DNA of 22,640 nucleotides from an uncultured Erythrobacteraceae bacterium (GCA_950071875.1 CATMNW010000006.1:1-22640); one strand, 5' to 3'; numbered from the stretch's first letter, positions 5,497-13,442 are shown. A program made the numbers and translations. Notes: generated from the letters alone by a model not told the origin.

Positions 5497-7839
5497 ATGT
5501 CTTTGGAGTTCGCCGAGAACTTAAGTCGCCAGCTCGGCCTCGCGCACGCCCTCCTCTTGGGCATTGAACGCGACGCGGAGCAGCGCCACCATGCGCTGCT
5601 GGACGGTGTCGACGGCAGCTTCTCGCTATCCTCCGGTCGTATTGACGTCGAGCGCATGCTCGACTGGACCTGGTCGTCGCAGCTTCCAACCCACGTGACG
5701 ATCAATGGCGATGAGGTAACTGCGCGACAGGTCGCGACTAACGCCCGGCCACTCCTCTTCAAGCGTGACCAGGTCGAACGCAAGCCTGAAGGCTTCCTCT
5801 CGGCTATCATCTCAAAACGCATTGAGCCGCCAATCGACGTCGTCGAACATGTGGTCGGCTGCTTCCGTTCGCACCGCCATGTCGCGGCAGCCGCACACCT
5901 GAATAATGCCGAAACGCTCAAGACCTTCCTGCGCGTCATAGCGCAGGAGATTCGTGGCGAGCAAGAATCGGACAAAGTCTCTGGCGGCGTGCTGACCGAT
6001 GCGCATGTCCGTCTGCCAGAAGACCATGAGGAACGACTGCGTGAGGAACTGCGCTTTAGCCGGCGCGCAGGTCGTCACGCCGAGCTTGCCCTGACCATGC
6101 GCCATGCAGCGGGGATGGTCTTTCAAGAAGCGCATGCCGACCTGCTAACTGAGCCGCTGGAGCCGCAACTGTTCGGGCTCGCACCCGTCCCGGACCGCGC
6201 GAAGCGCACCCAACTTGGCGCCTATTACACTCCGCCCGGTCTAGCGCGGAACCTCGCCGACCTCTCTATTTCCGATCATCTCCACAAGTCGCGGATCAAA
6301 ATCGTCGATCCGGCATGCGGGTCTGGCATCTTCCTCTGCGAGGTCCTTCGCGCGCTTGAGCGTCGAGGCTATCAGGGCGAAGTCGAATTGATCGGCTTTG
6401 ACGTGTCCGCGAGCGCAATCGTCATGGCAAACTTTGCGCTTGAATATGGCGGGTTCGCCGAGCGGCCGGAGGTCACCGTTACGGTTCAGGTCGGGGACTT
6501 CCTGCGCCTCACGAATCGCATAGATGCAGACGTCATTATAATGAATCCGCCATTTCTCGCGATGCCCGAGATGGACGCAGACGTGCGCGAGCGGCTTCAG
6601 AAGATACTTGGCGACGCCTTCCGTTACCGTCCCGACCTCTCCATGGCGTTTACGTCGCTGGCTCAGCATCATCTGCGCCCAGGCGGCACCCTCGCTACAT
6701 TGCTGCCAGCAGGTGCATTGAGCCAGACCGGCGGCGTCAAATGGCGGGACGGGCTACTGCGCAGTAACGACGTTGAACTCATTGCCGTGCTCGGCGAGCA
6801 CGGCTTGTTTCGCGACGCTATGGTCAACATCGCGGCGCTTGTTCTGCGTAAGCACGAACATGCTGCCGAGTGCGCGCCAACCATGCTGTGGGCCAGCCAG
6901 AAGCGCGGGGCGAGCAGCGCAGCACTGCGGCGCCTGCGGCGGTGGATGATGGGTAACCGCAATGCCGAACGCACGATCGACTGGTCCATCTATCCTACGT
7001 CACGGCGCATGCTTGTCGAGCGAGACGACTGGACGCCGCGACCCTATAGCCTTGGCGAGCTGCCGGAGCGCTTGGCTCGCACCCCCGGCGTCGCAGCGGT
7101 CGAGGACCTTTTTCAGGTCGAGCTCGGTGTGCGCGCAGGGAAGGTCGGTGCTAAGCTCCAGATCGATGCCCAGGAATACGAGCGCCTGCCGATGAAGGAG
7201 CGCCGACTATTCCGTCCCGTTGCCGAAACTCGCTCGATCCGCCACGGTCGTATCCAGCCGATAACCTGGATCTTCTATCCCGACGCAGTCATGACATCCG
7301 CGCAGATTCAGCACGTCGCGCCGACCTTCCACAAACGCCACTTGGCGCAACTTGGCCTCGCCGATGACGCCAAAGTCGACCTTGAACGCGCTCGGCGAGA
7401 TACAAACCTCGCGCTGCGTCCGCGGCTGGTGGCTCGCGCCTTCATTGGACCCGAGAGCTTTGCGGTCGATGCGCACGGATCGTTCGTCGTCGTGCAGGGC
7501 TATTCTTGGCTCCCGAAGCAGCCGGTCCTCGACGCCCCCTTTGAGACGACCGAACTGCTCCTGGACTATGCGTTTTTGATGAACTCGCGCCTGTTTTTCG
7601 CCCTCTTGCGCGAGAACGGCCGTATCGTCGGCGGCGGCCAAGTGGACGGCGCCAAGAACCAGGTCCGCCGTGTGCCGCTTCCCGATCTTGGCGCCATGTA
7701 TCTCGAAACGCCTGAACTCTTCGAGCAGGCCCGTGCGCTCCGTGAACTTGATCGGTCCGAGCAGCCTTCGGCGCAACTTCTCGACGCCTTCACCGCTGCC
7801 GCTTATCGCACTAGCCTAGACGAATGGTCGCTCCCGTGA
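5497..7839 (+). CDS. N6-adenine DNA methyltransferase (Eco57I / N6_Mtase type) with C-terminal recognition region
   Basis: A 780-aa protein. The ATG at 5497 is preferred over the GTG at 5494 because CAGGGGG lies 6 bp upstream. It should transfer a methyl group from S-adenosylmethionine to adenine N6 in a specific DNA sequence. The N-terminal ~235 residues are unassigned. Then come motif X-like LGAYYTPPGLA (about 240-250), the SAM-binding motif DPACGSGIFL (271-280), the acidic motif GFDVSA (about 300-305) and the catalytic motif IV NPPF (350-353). The last ~300 residues resemble the target-recognition portion of type IIG or BREX-like methylases. I see no PD-(D/E)XK nuclease motif, so it is not obviously a self-contained restriction enzyme. 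It overlaps the next gene by 16 bp, suggesting joint function. Confidence 0.88.
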   Translation: MSLEFAENLSRQLGLAHALLLGIERDAEQRHHALLDGVDGSFSLSSGRIDVERMLDWTWSSQLPTHVTINGDEVTARQVATNARPLLFKRDQVERKPEGFLSAIISKRIEPPIDVVEHVVGCFRSHRHVAAAAHLNNAETLKTFLRVIAQEIRGEQESDKVSGGVLTDAHVRLPEDHEERLREELRFSRRAGRHAELALTMRHAAGMVFQEAHADLLTEPLEPQLFGLAPVPDRAKRTQLGAYYTPPGLARNLADLSISDHLHKSRIKIVDPACGSGIFLCEVLRALERRGYQGEVELIGFDVSASAIVMANFALEYGGFAERPEVTVTVQVGDFLRLTNRIDADVIIMNPPFLAMPEMDADVRERLQKILGDAFRYRPDLSMAFTSLAQHHLRPGGTLATLLPAGALSQTGGVKWRDGLLRSNDVELIAVLGEHGLFRDAMVNIAALVLRKHEHAAECAPTMLWASQKRGASSAALRRLRRWMMGNRNAERTIDWSIYPTSRRMLVERDDWTPRPYSLGELPERLARTPGVAAVEDLFQVELGVRAGKVGAKLQIDAQEYERLPMKERRLFRPVAETRSIRHGRIQPITWIFYPDAVMTSAQIQHVAPTFHKRHLAQLGLADDAKVDLERARRDTNLALRPRLVARAFIGPESFAVDAHGSFVVVQGYSWLPKQPVLDAPFETTELLLDYAFLMNSRLFFALLRENGRIVGGGQVDGAKNQVRRVPLPDLGAMYLETPELFEQARALRELDRSEQPSAQLLDAFTAAAYRTSLDEWSLP

Positions 7840-8612
7840 ACCGGCCACTGGTGCGAGCCCAGCCGACGATCGAAAGCCGACTGCGGCGACTCGAACAGAA
7901 GCTTAATGACGAGCTCGGCTTCCGCGACCAACGACTGCGTTTCAGAAAAACCGCGAGCCGGAATGGCCCCATTACTTGGGTCCTGCGCAACCAGTCCAAC
8001 GAGGCGGCCGGCCTGACCCTTCCTAAAGGAAGTGCCGCCGAGCTCGCTCCGGCCACCAACGACGAGTCGATCCTCTACTTCAGCTACAACGAGCAATGGC
8101 AGCCCGCACGCGGGCGAGGTCAAATCGAGTTCGCGTCTAGCAATCTGCGCTTTGTCATCTCTGGCGTAGAGGCTATACCAGACCTGCAATTCCGTCTAGA
8201 ATGGGCCGGTATAAAGACAGAACGCGGCGTCATTGGATACCCCGGCCAAGGTGCAGCGCATCCGCACTGGCAATTCGACGTCGACGCGGATTGGTTGGAC
8301 CCATCGCCTTCAGCGGCTGACGCGGGCGAGCCGATTGAGATCGACCTAGAGCCGAAGGCGGAGGTAGAGGAGATTGATCTCGAAGACGCCGACATGATCG
8401 CCGGCGCTACTCTGCGACCGAGCATCACGGCAACGCTTGCGGGTTTCCACCATCTCCATCTCCCGGCGCGCACTATGTGGCATGACCTACTCTGTGTGAT
8501 GCCTGACATGGCTGCGCCGCAGCAGCATACTCCAACTTCCCACGACGAGATCGACCGGTGGGTGATCTCGGCACTCCGCTATTTGCGATCCGAGTTCCAG
8601 ACTTACACTTGA
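7824..8612 (+). CDS. Unknown 262-aa partner of the DNA methyltransferase
   Basis: Not recognised. The start overlaps the methyltransferase 3' end by 16 bp and there is no strong Shine-Dalgarno, consistent with translational coupling. The N-terminal ~35 residues look helical or coiled (TIESRLRRLEQKLNDELGF). The middle is beta-rich (residues ~45-145), with GYPGQGAAHPHWQFDVD near 135-150. An acidic linker follows (EIDLEPKAEVEEIDLEDAD, about 170-190), then a helical C-terminus with HHLHLPARTMWHDL. No nuclease, helicase or membrane motif can be seen. By position it could be a restriction, specificity or regulatory subunit of a modification-based defence system; this is inference only. Confidence 0.75.
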   Translation: MVAPVNRPLVRAQPTIESRLRRLEQKLNDELGFRDQRLRFRKTASRNGPITWVLRNQSNEAAGLTLPKGSAAELAPATNDESILYFSYNEQWQPARGRGQIEFASSNLRFVISGVEAIPDLQFRLEWAGIKTERGVIGYPGQGAAHPHWQFDVDADWLDPSPSAADAGEPIEIDLEPKAEVEEIDLEDADMIAGATLRPSITATLAGFHHLHLPARTMWHDLLCVMPDMAAPQQHTPTSHDEIDRWVISALRYLRSEFQTYT

Positions 8613-8854
8613 CATACGTGAGCTGGGTGCCTGCATCTTTATGCAGATAGAGAGCCGGCAGAAGCGGGTTCGGCGCGAGGCATCTTCGCTGGATGGACGG
8701 CGTGCTCCCGGCCGGGCCTCGTCAACTTCGATGCGAGGTCGTCGAGCATTTCCCTCGACGAACGATTCCACAGTGCATCTCTCGTTGCCCACCCGACACC
8801 CATCCGGGGCGCTCGTAGACCTTGCTGCACCAACCACAGCAAGAAGGTCTGCAC
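8613..8854. other. Intergenic region with a small hairpin
   Basis: No start codon with support is visible, although one plus-strand frame stays open for ~75 codons. An 8-bp stem TCGTCGAG (8739-8746) / CTCGACGA (8754-8761) with a 7-nt loop is the only structure noticed. It may hold the promoter of the following gene; AGAAGG at 8842-8847 is that gene's ribosome binding site. Confidence 0.35.
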
Positions 8855-9379
8855 ATGAAATTCCAACTCTACGAATGCATCATCAAGCGCCAAGACGGCG
8901 AGGTCCGCGGTCACATCGTCGCGCCCTCCAAGGACAGGGCATGGATGGTCGCAATCGAGCACGACGAAGCGCTCGGCCTCGACCACGAAGACCTGACGCT
9001 CACCCGCGTGGACGAGACGCTCGACGATGATCGCCGGCGTGGTCTCGATGCGCTTCTGGAAAGCGCCCCGGTGGGTTTCGCCAGCTGGTGCGAGATCGGC
9101 TGGGTCGCGCACACTGCTCCTGTGCAGCAACTGAAGCTCTACCGCCTCGCAGACCGTGACGGTTACGACCCCTTCGCGATCGCACCCAACGTCGACATCG
9201 CGGCCTCGGTGTTCACGACTGCCCTGCGCGTGCCGATCGGGGAGACACGCATGCTCAAGATAGCGGATGGCATGAAGGTTCTACCGGACGACAAGGTGCA
9301 CAACCTACCACAGCTTCTGGAGTTCGGTCCCATCGGTGTGGTCGCATTCGATCCCGCGACCGGCTGGTCGCTGACATAA
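8855..9379 (+). CDS. Hypothetical 174-aa protein
   Basis: The start at 8855 (MKFQLYECIIK) is chosen because AGAAGG lies 7 bp upstream; a longer frame from 8822 lacks such a site. The protein is soluble and acidic, beginning with a beta-hairpin-like segment (KFQLYECIIKRQDGEVRGHIVA). A DHEDLTLTRVDE segment follows near residue 50, and the C-terminal part includes LPQLLEFGPIGVVAFDPATGW. I recognise no family or catalytic motif. It is followed 9 bp later by a 17-bp stem-loop, so it is probably transcribed alone. Confidence 0.7.
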   Translation: MKFQLYECIIKRQDGEVRGHIVAPSKDRAWMVAIEHDEALGLDHEDLTLTRVDETLDDDRRRGLDALLESAPVGFASWCEIGWVAHTAPVQQLKLYRLADRDGYDPFAIAPNVDIAASVFTTALRVPIGETRMLKIADGMKVLPDDKVHNLPQLLEFGPIGVVAFDPATGWSLT

Positions 9380-9387
9380 CCCGCCGA

Positions 9388-9425
9388 ACCTTGCCTCGAA
9401 TTAGTGTTCTAATTCGAGGCAAGGT
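9388..9425. terminator. Perfect 17-bp palindromic stem-loop between convergent genes
   Basis: ACCTTGCCTCGAATTAG (9388-9404) pairs perfectly with its complement at 9409-9425 around a TGTT loop. It starts 9 bp after the stop of the 174-aa gene and lies beyond the stop of the minus-strand micro-ORF, so a bidirectional terminator is the natural reading. It lacks a T-tract on either side, so another role (binding site, retained mobile-element end) is possible. Confidence 0.65.
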
Positions 9426-9475
9426 GCTTCGGTGCAAGTTTAGCGGGTCACCTTGGTGTCCGGTCTGCCGCACTG

Positions 9476-9583
9476 TTAGCCGTTCACCAGAACGTTGCTG
9501 ACGTTACAGGTGACAGGATCCACCTCGCCTATGGCGGTCCCGAGATTCACTCCACCGAAGCCGTTCCTAGCGCGGAATGTCAT
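9476..9583 (-). CDS. Putative 35-aa micro-ORF with very strong ribosome binding site
   Basis: On the minus strand GGGGGAGGTAACG precedes an ATG at 9583, an unusually strong Shine-Dalgarno with good spacing. The frame encodes 35 residues (MTFRARNGFGGVNLG... ending NVSNVLVNG) with a single cysteine and a TAA at 9476. The peptide is not recognised. It is convergent with the 174-aa gene and shares the perfect stem-loop as a likely 3' boundary. The codon use and strong RBS make translation plausible; function is unknown. Confidence 0.45.
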   Translation of the reverse strand: MTFRARNGFGGVNLGTAIGEVDPVTCNVSNVLVNG

Positions 9584-9850
9584 CGTTACCTCCCCCTTCC
9601 CGCGTCGCAATGCCACGGCTGGGTTCGCATATAGGGTAGGAGATGGAAGTCCTAAAAAGAACGACCCACTTGCACCCGGATGGTGCCGATAGCCCGCGCG
9701 GTGGCGATGCCTGCCATCCACAGGCGTCGCTCGTTACTGGTGTTACAGAGGGTCCGCGACGTGGCTTATTCGTGCCGCTCCGTGATTTTCTCCTGCGCTT
9801 GTCGGAACCTCGCGGTCTGGCAAACTAGGAGGCTCCTCGGTGTTCAAATG
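9584..9850. other. Intergenic stretch, no confident gene
   Basis: Only short overlapping ORFs on both strands. One minus-strand frame has coding-like pieces (QTARFRQAQEKITERHE, then a stop, then NERRLWMAGIATARAIG) and might be a gene broken by a nonsense mutation, but no start codon or family supports it. Confidence 0.35.
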
Positions 9851-10201
9851 TCAGTAGCCGCCAAGTAGTCGGCGTGATGCATTAGCCACCACGCAGTCCT
9901 GGTCCATGCCGAATGTGGTTTGGCATTCTGCGTCACGCTCCATCGGATCCATGCGTGTGCCGAAATACAGACCGCCCAAACCGAGCAACACCAAGGTGCC
10001 GCAGATCCACGCGGTCATCGTTTCGCGGCTCATGTCCTTTTTTTCAGGATTGGCGTCGGGCGAGCGTTTCGTAACTTCCCCACCCATTGAGTCCTCGCCC
10101 GTGAACTCCCGTTTCTCATCATTCACCCATTTGCTCCCGACCATGCCTCCATGCGGCGTTTCGCTGGCGGGCTTTATGCCAGCCTCCGCAACTGAATACA
10201 T
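9851..10201 (-). CDS. Small single-pass membrane protein, unknown
   Basis: A 116-aa frame starting at the ATG at 10201 (MYSVAEAGIK); longer extensions overlap the divergent gene and look non-coding. Internal ATG starts (for example residue 20) cannot be excluded. Residues 1-60 are polar and charged, one hydrophobic segment lies at about 63-81 (TAWICGTLVLLGLGGLYFG), and a 35-residue tail carries Cys93 and Cys103, which could form a disulfide if periplasmic. Function is unknown. It is divergent from an XRE regulator, and an inverted repeat covers its start codon, suggesting repression by that regulator. Confidence 0.6.
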   Translation of the reverse strand: MYSVAEAGIKPASETPHGGMVGSKWVNDEKREFTGEDSMGGEVTKRSPDANPEKKDMSRETMTAWICGTLVLLGLGGLYFGTRMDPMERDAECQTTFGMDQDCVVANASRRLLGGY

Positions 10202-10219
10202 ACTATAGTTGATAATATG
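10199..10219. promoter_or_regulatory. Candidate operator between membrane-protein gene and XRE regulator
   Basis: CATACTAT and ATAATATG form an inverted repeat (7 of 8 pairs) with a 5-bp spacer. It lies between divergent genes and overlaps the ATG of the membrane-protein gene. Such AT-rich dyads are common targets of small Cro/CI-like regulators. Confidence 0.4.
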
Positions 10220-10247
10220 CAAGCGTAGACTGCGCCACTGGATGCCA

Positions 10248-10478
10248 ATGGACATCAGGCTCCAGGTCGGTTTGAATTTTCAGCACCTCCGTAGGGAGCG
10301 TGGGCTGACGCAAGAGCAAGCAGCGGAACTGACGGGCATCTCGCAGCAGTATTTGAGCGGGCTGGAGAATGGTCGCCGAAATCCCACCGTCCTCACACTA
10401 CATGAGCTTGCCGGTCCACTTGGCGTGGAGCCTCAAGTTCTGCTCTCTGCAATCGAACCGGACTTTAAGGCCGAATAG
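10248..10478 (+). CDS. Small XRE-family helix-turn-helix regulator
   Basis: A 76-aa protein when started at MDIRLQVG (ATG 10248; another ATG at 10242 adds two residues). It is almost entirely one Cro/C1-type HTH domain (about 8-62). LRRERGLTQEQAAELTG is followed by the recognition helix ISQQYLSGLENGRRNPT, then a third helix pair (LTLHELAGPLGVEP). It should bind a short dyad as a dimer in the cytoplasm. It is divergent from a small membrane protein, with an AT-rich inverted repeat in between, so local repression of itself and that gene is likely. Confidence 0.85.
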   Translation: MDIRLQVGLNFQHLRRERGLTQEQAAELTGISQQYLSGLENGRRNPTVLTLHELAGPLGVEPQVLLSAIEPDFKAE

Positions 10479-10582
10479 GCGAACGGACTCGCCTGCCGAT
10501 CGCCGTATCGGAAACTCTCAAACGTGACGCGGGCATTTTTCCGCGGCGAAGTATCCTGCGCGGTCTCCTAGAGCCTGAAGTA

Positions 10583-10996
10583 TCAATCCAGCGCGTGCGA
10601 CCCCGCATGTTCCCCCAAGCGCTCCCAAGCGCCCATGATGACGCCCTCGAACAGGATCCGACTTTGCTCGTCGCGCCAGATCACTTCGAGAGTGCCCTTA
10701 TTATCGTTGAGCGCGGTGATCGCGCCGGGCCATTGGTGCTGGTAGCGATTGGACAGCAACGAGACCGTCGCGGACGCTTGGCCCCAAGTGGCGAGCACGC
10801 GCGCGACAAGCGACCCGTCGCCATTCTCATTGGTGGCGCTGGTGGACGGTGGATCGACTACATAGGTGAGCGCATTGGCACCAATCTCTATCGTTGTGAA
10901 ATCGTCACTAAAATCGAACTTCAAAAGCTGGTAAGTCACGCAAAGTGCCTCCTTCGGTTTCATCAACGCATAGTCGCGCGTCGTCGTCTCCGCCAT
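10583..10996 (-). CDS. Hypothetical 137-aa protein
   Basis: Start set at the ATG at 10996 (MAETTTRDYALMKP) because the longer frame upstream is antisense to the divergent gene and has non-coding composition. No clear Shine-Dalgarno is visible. The protein looks like a small alpha/beta domain (LCVTYQLLKFDFSDDFTTIEIGANALTY appears as two strands; GTLEVIWRD later). It has no membrane segment or known catalytic motif. It is divergent from the 251-aa gene with a 73-bp shared promoter region, which suggests a pair. Function unknown. Confidence 0.62.
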   Translation of the reverse strand: MAETTTRDYALMKPKEALCVTYQLLKFDFSDDFTTIEIGANALTYVVDPPSTSATNENGDGSLVARVLATWGQASATVSLLSNRYQHQWPGAITALNDNKGTLEVIWRDEQSRILFEGVIMGAWERLGEHAGSHALD

Positions 10997-11069
10997 GGTA
11001 GGAGGGATGCACCGCAAATAACCAATTTCATTAATCGCGACCTGATCGGATTGTGGCCATGCTGGATAA

Positions 11070-11825
11070 ATGGGGGCAAGCCACCATCTTGACGACGCGC
11101 AATTGCTGTATGATCGCGCACAGACCCACCGGGGCGAATTCAACGCGCGCAGTGGCGCCGGCGCTGGAGGGCTCTGGCATGTAGGCCGATCAACCTCGGC
11201 GGATGGTGCGACGCACACCGCCGAACTCACCCTAGACCGCACCATCTTGCGAGAATTGAAGCCGGTCATCGCCGACATCGCCAATAATCTGGTCCATGCG
11301 CTGGATCATGTCGCCGCCGCGGCCCGCGTCCAAGCCGACACGGGCAAGACAGGCAGGCTCTATTTCCCGATCACTGACGATGACGGCACTTTCAGCGAGC
11401 GGATCGCGAAGGCCCGCTCCTTTATCGGCGACGATTGGGCCGATCTATTCACCGCAGAACGCGAGCAGCACCGCCCTTTCCTTGCAAATTTGAAGACAGT
11501 GAAGACGCTATCGAACGATGCCAAGCATTGGGAACTGAGGCCTGACACGGCCGGCGCGCATGCCGTTCAATGGTTTGCGCCGGACCCCCATATAGAACAA
11601 GTGCCTACGAACCACTTCGCGGCAAATGACAGTTATCGCTTTTGGGGAGCGACCGAACCCTTCCCCAATGTCGGTATCCAGATCGTCGCCAGCTTCAAGA
11701 TCAGGGGCGAAGGCATCGATGAGGTCGATCTAGAGTCCGTGTTGCAAACCAGCTCGATCTTCGTTGCCGGCCTGATCGCGAAGAGCCGGGAGCATCTCGC
11801 CACTGTCGCACCGGCGCAGCCCTGA
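11070..11825 (+). CDS. Hypothetical helical protein of the HNLRSALDH-like family
   Basis: A 251-aa soluble protein. Around residues 65-85 the segment IADIANNLVHALDHVAAAA resembles, from memory, a widespread family of uncharacterised proteins with a GDxxHNLRSALDHLxxxL signature. As in that family, a conserved FPI block (YFPITDDDGTF) follows about 20 residues later. The signature lies in a helical bundle that could be HEPN-like, but I see no RxxxxH catalytic pair. The C-terminal part is beta-rich. GGATAA 5 bp before the ATG may act as ribosome binding site. It precedes the HEPN-type gene by about 105 bp in the same direction and may be cotranscribed. Confidence 0.68.
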   Translation: MGASHHLDDAQLLYDRAQTHRGEFNARSGAGAGGLWHVGRSTSADGATHTAELTLDRTILRELKPVIADIANNLVHALDHVAAAARVQADTGKTGRLYFPITDDDGTFSERIAKARSFIGDDWADLFTAEREQHRPFLANLKTVKTLSNDAKHWELRPDTAGAHAVQWFAPDPHIEQVPTNHFAANDSYRFWGATEPFPNVGIQIVASFKIRGEGIDEVDLESVLQTSSIFVAGLIAKSREHLATVAPAQP

Positions 11826-11931
11826 GCGGCGGACGTCGCCATGCTATGCCTTCCTAACAGGGCGCGCGCGAAACATTCAGTGCCACATCAGGATTGTCGC
11901 ATGATTTCATCGTGTTTTTCTCTTCGATCGC

Positions 11932-13323
11932 ATGGCGGCGCGCGAACCGCTTCCGCAAAGGTCTGACGTCATGGCGCGATCGCCCTCAAAGCCTTTGGCT
12001 GAACCTCAAGGCTTCTTCGAGCGGACGCGGTTCGCAGGCACATTGTCGGGTCATGGCGCGAGTATTTCGATGGGCTTCTACGCCTCGATCGACTCGCTCG
12101 GCGTATTGCGCCTTGAACTCGATCGCATTCCATTTTCGCGAGAAGCCTATGCGCTGTGCGTTGATCAGCGCCCAGGCACGAATGTCGATCTGATCGCCCT
12201 AGAAGGCCGGAGCGAGGCTGGCCACGTCTTCCGGTCGGACAGCTTTCACATCTCCAGCTTCAGCCATGGGTCAGAGCTTGGCGCAGAACTGAGCTATCAG
12301 GGCGATTGCCAAGATGCCGAGCTGGAGTTGCCGCGTCGGTTGCACCGGGAGAACCGCAGCGATGCTCGCGTCTGGCGGGTCAGGCAGTTTCGGACCTTCC
12401 GCCATATGACGCGCGACACTGAACTCGGGCGGATGGTGATCGGCGGACCGCGACAGGACCGCGAGGCACAAGAGCCAAATGGCTATATCGCCGTCTATCG
12501 CCCTGATGGTGATAGCAGTGAAAGCTGGTGGCAGGACAGCGACCGACTGCTGACCCATATGGCGCGCGTGCTGTCGTTCGCGTGCGACACTTATCTTCGG
12601 CCGCTAATCGAAGAGCGTTACGAGGACGACCGGATCACGGTGCGGGTCGCACGGCAAGGTCGCGCTTCCGGGCCGTTCATGGCCCCGTTCCACGAACTTC
12701 ACATGGATCCGATCTTTGCCTGCGCGTGCGAAGCCTACTTTAGCCGCTACGAAGCCGTCGAGGATCTCGACGCGGCAATCCGCTGGCTGACCGCGCCGGT
12801 TGCCTATGACGAGAGCCGGCTGATAAACGCAATGAGTGCGCTAGAGAATATCCTTGATCGCTGTGGCCTCGACGAGGTCGATTTGTTCATGCGGCCGAAC
12901 GCCTTCCGCCGCATCGCAAGCCAAGTGCGCGACCTGCTCTCGTCGTGTGATGTGCCGGAGGGAATGGCGCGCAAATTGCCGGAACTGAACCGGCGGCCAC
13001 TCGGCGAGAAGATCTTGGCGCTCGTCGCCGCGCGCGGGATCGTGACGAACGATTTCCCGGAAGGGTGGCTTAGGACGGTCATCGTCCAGCGCAACACCAT
13101 CGTCCATACCGGGATATCGCGGGACTTCGACGACCAAGAGCCGGACACGCTCGATCATACGATTTGGGCGCGCGAGATTGTCACCCGGATCATCCTCGAA
13201 CGGCTTGGGTTCGAGGGCCCCTACCGGAGCTGGCTGCACCATGACGAGCAGCTCCATTTCCCGGAGTGCATCGCAATGCAGGATTGGGCACCCCGCCGGG
13301 AGGCAGACCGGCTCCTCGAATAA
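11932..13323 (+). CDS. HEPN-domain protein, candidate ApeA-like abortive-infection ribonuclease
   Basis: A 463-aa soluble protein; the start could also be ATG 11971 (residue 14), which has AAAGG upstream. The C-terminal third is helical and contains RNTIVH (R387 to H392), the R-x4-H motif of catalytic HEPN RNases, with an upstream helix ALENILDRCGL (about 304-314). The N-terminal ~200 residues are beta-rich (TRFAGTLSGHGASISM ...), recalling the N-terminal domain of ApeA-type defence proteins. Those proteins cut RNA when phage infection is sensed, causing dormancy. The HEPN call rests on the motif and helical context; the ApeA comparison is from memory. Location in an island with a methyltransferase pair supports a defence role. 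Confidence 0.68.
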   Translation: MAAREPLPQRSDVMARSPSKPLAEPQGFFERTRFAGTLSGHGASISMGFYASIDSLGVLRLELDRIPFSREAYALCVDQRPGTNVDLIALEGRSEAGHVFRSDSFHISSFSHGSELGAELSYQGDCQDAELELPRRLHRENRSDARVWRVRQFRTFRHMTRDTELGRMVIGGPRQDREAQEPNGYIAVYRPDGDSSESWWQDSDRLLTHMARVLSFACDTYLRPLIEERYEDDRITVRVARQGRASGPFMAPFHELHMDPIFACACEAYFSRYEAVEDLDAAIRWLTAPVAYDESRLINAMSALENILDRCGLDEVDLFMRPNAFRRIASQVRDLLSSCDVPEGMARKLPELNRRPLGEKILALVAARGIVTNDFPEGWLRTVIVQRNTIVHTGISRDFDDQEPDTLDHTIWAREIVTRIILERLGFEGPYRSWLHHDEQLHFPECIAMQDWAPRREADRLLE

Positions 13324-13360
13324 CCATACCCATGTGCGACGGTTCACGGCATCCACGGAG

Positions 13361-13428
13361 TGTCTCATACGAGTTCGATCCAGATTGTGAGGCGCTAAAC
13401 TGCGCTAACTCTAGACCCCAATGAGACA
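13361..13428. repeat. Inverted half-sites, possible res site of a lost transposon
   Basis: TGTCTCAT (13361-13368) and ATGAGACA (13421-13428) form an inverted pair 52 bp apart, with a further CGAGACACG copy-like word at 13430-13438. They lie immediately upstream of a serine-resolvase remnant, where resolvase binding sites normally occur. This is suggestive only. Confidence 0.35.
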
Positions 13429-13442
13429 GCGAGACACGTCAC

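Noticed and set aside
5427..5975. 182-aa minus-strand ORF opposite the methyltransferase
   Set aside because: Ser/Arg-rich shadow of the methyltransferase frame.
8639..9130. 163-aa minus-strand ORF
   Set aside because: Antisense to the 174-aa gene, which has a good ribosome binding site; no family seen.
10595..11092. 165-aa plus-strand ORF opposite the 137-aa gene
   Set aside because: Arg/Gly-rich translation with shadow composition; the minus frame looks like a folded protein.
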